From NCBI RefSeq assembly GCF_036231965.1, contig NZ_CP109499.1:5208001-5272000 (forward strand): 64,000 nt of DNA, given 5' to 3'. The notes under the pieces are model-generated. The model was not told the DNA's origin. It did no database searches and saw nothing but the letters and a program-made list of their open reading frames with translations. Positions 61,834 to 64,000 of this stretch are shown here, piece by piece (the first letter of the stretch is position 1; every line of letters starts with the position of its first letter). This DNA is from Streptomyces sp. NBC_01428. GTDB taxonomy: Bacteria; Actinomycetota; Actinomycetes; Streptomycetales; Streptomycetaceae. Both the position numbers and the translations under genes were made by a program.

Positions 61834-63564
61834 ATGCTCGACCACCTGATCAAGGGCGCGACCGTCGTGGACGGTACGGGCGCGCCCGCCCACACCGCGG
61901 ACGTCGGGATCCGGGACGGCCGCATCGCCGTGATCGGCTCGGTCACCGAGCCGTCCCGGACCAGCGAGGACGCGCGCGGGCTCGTCCTCGCCCCCGGCTT
62001 CGTCGACCCGCACACGCACTACGACGCCCAGCTCTTCTGGGACCCGTACGCCACCCCGTCCCTCAACCACGGGGTCACCACGGTCGCGGGCGGCAACTGC
62101 GGGTTCACCCTCGCCCCGCTGCACCCCGACCGCCCCGAGGACGCCGACTACACCCGCCGCATGATGTCCAAGGTCGAGGGCATGTCCCTCGTCGCCCTGG
62201 AGGAGGGCGCCCCCTGGACCTGGCACAGCTTCGGCGAGTACCTCGACGCCCTGGAGGGGCGGATCGCCGTCAACGCCGGCTTCATGGTGGGGCACTGCGC
62301 GCTGCGCCGGTACGTGATGGGCGCCGACGCGGTGGGCGGCCGGCCGACGGTGGAACAACTCGACGCCATGCTCGCCCTGTTCCACCAGGCCATGGACGCC
62401 GGCGCCTGGGGCCTGTCCACCACCCAGTCCTCCACGCACTCCGACGGCGACGGCCGCCCGGTCGCCTCCCGGCACGCGGGCCCCGAGGAACTCCTCGCCC
62501 TCGCCCGGGCGGTGGGGGAGCACGAGGGCACGCAGATCGAGGCGATCGTGGCCGGCTGCCTCGACCAGTTCAGCGACGCCGAGATCGACCTGTTCGCGGA
62601 GATGAGCGCCACGGCGGGCCGGCCGCTGAACTGGAACGTCCTGACCATCGACGCCGCCGTCCCCGAACGCGTACCGCGCCAGCTGGAGGCGAGCGAACGC
62701 GCCCGCAAGTCCGGCGGCCGGGTCGTCGCGCTCACCATGCCGATCCTCACCCCGATGAACATGTCGCTCGGCACCTTCTGCGCGCTGAACCTGATCCCCG
62801 GCTGGGGACCGGTCCTCGGACTGCCCGTCCCCGAGCGGATCGAGCGGCTCCGCGAACCGGAGGTCCGCGCCGAGATGCTGCGGCGCGCGAACAGCAAGGA
62901 GGCGGGCGTCTTCCGACGGCTCGCCGACTTCGGCCGCTACGTCATCGGCGACACCTACAGCGCCGCCAACGAGGGCCTGACCGGGCGGGTGGTCCGCGAC
63001 ATCGCGGCCGAACGCGGCCAGGAGCCCTTCGCCTGCCTGGTGGAGATCTGCGCGGCCGACGAGCTGCGCACGGTCCTGTGGCCGATGCCGACCGACAACG
63101 ACCCCGACTCCTGGGCGCTGCGCGCCGAGACCTGGCAGCACCCCGACGTCCTGCTCGGCGGGTCCGACGCCGGCGCCCATCTCGACCGGATGTGCGGGGC
63201 CCCGTACACCACCCGCTTCCTCGGCGACTGTCTGCGCGGCCGCAGGCTCGCCTCCCTGGAGCAGGCGGTGAAGATGCTCACGGACGACCCGGCACGGCTG
63301 TTCGGGCTGCGGGAGCGCGGACGCGTCGAGGTCGGCTTCCACGCCGACCTGGTGCTGTTCGACCCGGAGCGCATCGACGCCGGCAAGGCCACCCTCGTGC
63401 ACGACCTGCCGGGCGACAGCCCCCGGCTCGACTCCCGGGCGATCGGCGTACGGGCCGTGTGGGTCAACGGCGTCGAGTCGATCCGGGACGACGTGGTGAC
63501 CGGCGCCGTGCCGGGGACGGTGCTGCGCTCGGGCCGCGACACCCGCACGGTGAGCACCCGGTGA
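61834..63564 (+). CDS. N-acyl-D-amino-acid deacylase-like amidohydrolase
   Basis: 576 residues of the amidohydrolase-3/D-aminoacylase family. N-terminal VVDGTGAPAHTADVGIRDGR, the metal site PGFVDPHTHYDAQLFWDPYA, GGNCGFTLAPLH, and late SDAGAHLDRMCG with the metal Asp; VEVGFHADLVLFDPERI closes it. These hydrolyse N-acyl amino acids or other amides. Being here, it probably cleaves an amide or lactam in a pathway intermediate, which is an inference. The stop overlaps the next GTG (GTGA). This gene differs from the two amidohydrolase-2 genes of the window. Confidence 0.86.
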   Translation: MLDHLIKGATVVDGTGAPAHTADVGIRDGRIAVIGSVTEPSRTSEDARGLVLAPGFVDPHTHYDAQLFWDPYATPSLNHGVTTVAGGNCGFTLAPLHPDRPEDADYTRRMMSKVEGMSLVALEEGAPWTWHSFGEYLDALEGRIAVNAGFMVGHCALRRYVMGADAVGGRPTVEQLDAMLALFHQAMDAGAWGLSTTQSSTHSDGDGRPVASRHAGPEELLALARAVGEHEGTQIEAIVAGCLDQFSDAEIDLFAEMSATAGRPLNWNVLTIDAAVPERVPRQLEASERARKSGGRVVALTMPILTPMNMSLGTFCALNLIPGWGPVLGLPVPERIERLREPEVRAEMLRRANSKEAGVFRRLADFGRYVIGDTYSAANEGLTGRVVRDIAAERGQEPFACLVEICAADELRTVLWPMPTDNDPDSWALRAETWQHPDVLLGGSDAGAHLDRMCGAPYTTRFLGDCLRGRRLASLEQAVKMLTDDPARLFGLRERGRVEVGFHADLVLFDPERIDAGKATLVHDLPGDSPRLDSRAIGVRAVWVNGVESIRDDVVTGAVPGTVLRSGRDTRTVSTR

Positions 63565-64000
63565 CGGGCGCCGGGGGAGGGCACGGGGAGCAGCGCCTGT
63601 TCATCGGCGGCTCCTGGGTGGCACCGGAGAACGGGTTCTACGAGGTGACCGACCCGGCGACCGAGCGGGTCGTCGGGCTCGCCCCCGAGGCCTCCCGGGC
63701 CCAGGTGCACGCGGCGGCGGCGGCGGCCCGCGAGGCGTTCGGGGCGTGGTCGCGCACCCCCGCGGAGGAACGGGGCGCCGTCCTCGCCCGCGCGGCGGAC
63801 CACATCGGGCGCCACCTGGTCCCGTACGCCGACCTCGCGCAGGCCGAGAGCGGCGCCACCACGGGCACGGCGCGCGGGATGCAGGTGGGGGTCGGGGCGG
63901 CCAGGTTCCGGCGCTACGCGCGGCCCGAACCGGTCGAGCAGCCGCTGCCGCCGCAGATCAACGAGGCGGGCCCGTTCGGTGCGGCCGCCGTCATGGGCGC
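63561..64000 (+). CDS. Aldehyde dehydrogenase (3' end beyond window)
   Basis: 146 residues visible, from GTG 63561 overlapping the previous stop. N-terminal ALDH sequence: LFIGGSWVAPENGFYEVTDP, ATERVVGLAPEASRAQVHAA and AAREAFGAWSRTPAEERGAV are typical, followed by LARAADHIGRHLVPYADLAQ. The catalytic Cys and NAD loop lie outside. Last visible gene of the operon under copies 15 and 16. It would oxidise an aldehyde, perhaps from the zinc alcohol dehydrogenase step, to an acid that the ligases can activate. Confidence 0.85.
   Translation, partial: MTGAGGGHGEQRLFIGGSWVAPENGFYEVTDPATERVVGLAPEASRAQVHAAAAAAREAFGAWSRTPAEERGAVLARAADHIGRHLVPYADLAQAESGATTGTARGMQVGVGAARFRRYARPEPVEQPLPPQINEAGPFGAAAVMG

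Overview
The window is high-GC actinobacterial DNA. It has GTG/TTG starts, GTGA and TAGTG gene overlaps, mycothiol- and F420-type enzymes, and an afsK/afsS/afsR regulatory locus, all of which point to Streptomyces. The order sigma factor, STAS protein, EF-hand protein, then TetR, kbpA, afsK, afsS and afsR matches what I remember of the SCO44xx region of S. coelicolor. I recall that numbering from memory and have not checked it. I see no tRNA, rRNA, CRISPR array, insertion sequence or phage gene.

Layout: 1-8151 is chromosomal housekeeping and regulation: a proline-rich membrane protein (cut by the window edge), an orphan substrate-binding lipoprotein, purU, a sigma factor with a zinc-finger anti-sigma factor fused to a mycothiol-isomerase-like domain, a STAS antagonist and an EF-hand protein. 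8257-26637 holds the first catabolic block (acyl-CoA ligase, amidohydrolase, paired acyl-CoA dehydrogenases, cyclase-type hydrolase, SDR, alcohol dehydrogenase, flavin reductase, enoyl-CoA hydratase, ADP-forming-type acyl-CoA synthetase), interrupted by a few unrelated genes. 26748-31938 is an operon-like run DUF4331, TPR, NicO-type metal transporter, and a small protein that reads as a profilin, an actin-binding protein family of eukaryotes. 32876-36915 holds a flotillin with its NfeD-like partner and an FMO-like enzyme. 37343-44305 is the second catabolic block (DoxX, DUF35, thiolase, acyl-CoA dehydrogenase, F420 nitroreductase-like protein) with GNAT and PdxH-like genes between. 44485-57255 holds TetR, kbpA, afsK, then a third catabolic block (hydratase, DUF35, thiolase, ligase), then afsS and afsR. 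57503-64000 is the fourth catabolic block (amidohydrolase, two LLM oxidoreductases, SDR, D-aminoacylase-like amidohydrolase, aldehyde dehydrogenase).

The main unifying signal is a 15-bp palindrome, CTGACGGnCCGTCAG, usually followed by AT. I find 16 copies, all in front of the catabolic transcription units and none in front of the housekeeping genes. It therefore looks like the operator of one dispersed beta-oxidation-like regulon. The only TetR gene in the window (44485-45132) is the obvious candidate regulator. The pathway can be sketched from the families: CoA activation (two ligases plus a synthetase), dehydrogenation by heteromeric acyl-CoA dehydrogenases, hydration, hydroxyacyl oxidation by SDRs, and thiolytic or retro-aldol cleavage by SCP2-type thiolases with DUF35 partners. 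Ring or side-chain oxygenation and hydrolysis by LLM enzymes, amidohydrolases and the cyclase-type hydrolase may come in addition. The substrate is not shown by the sequence.
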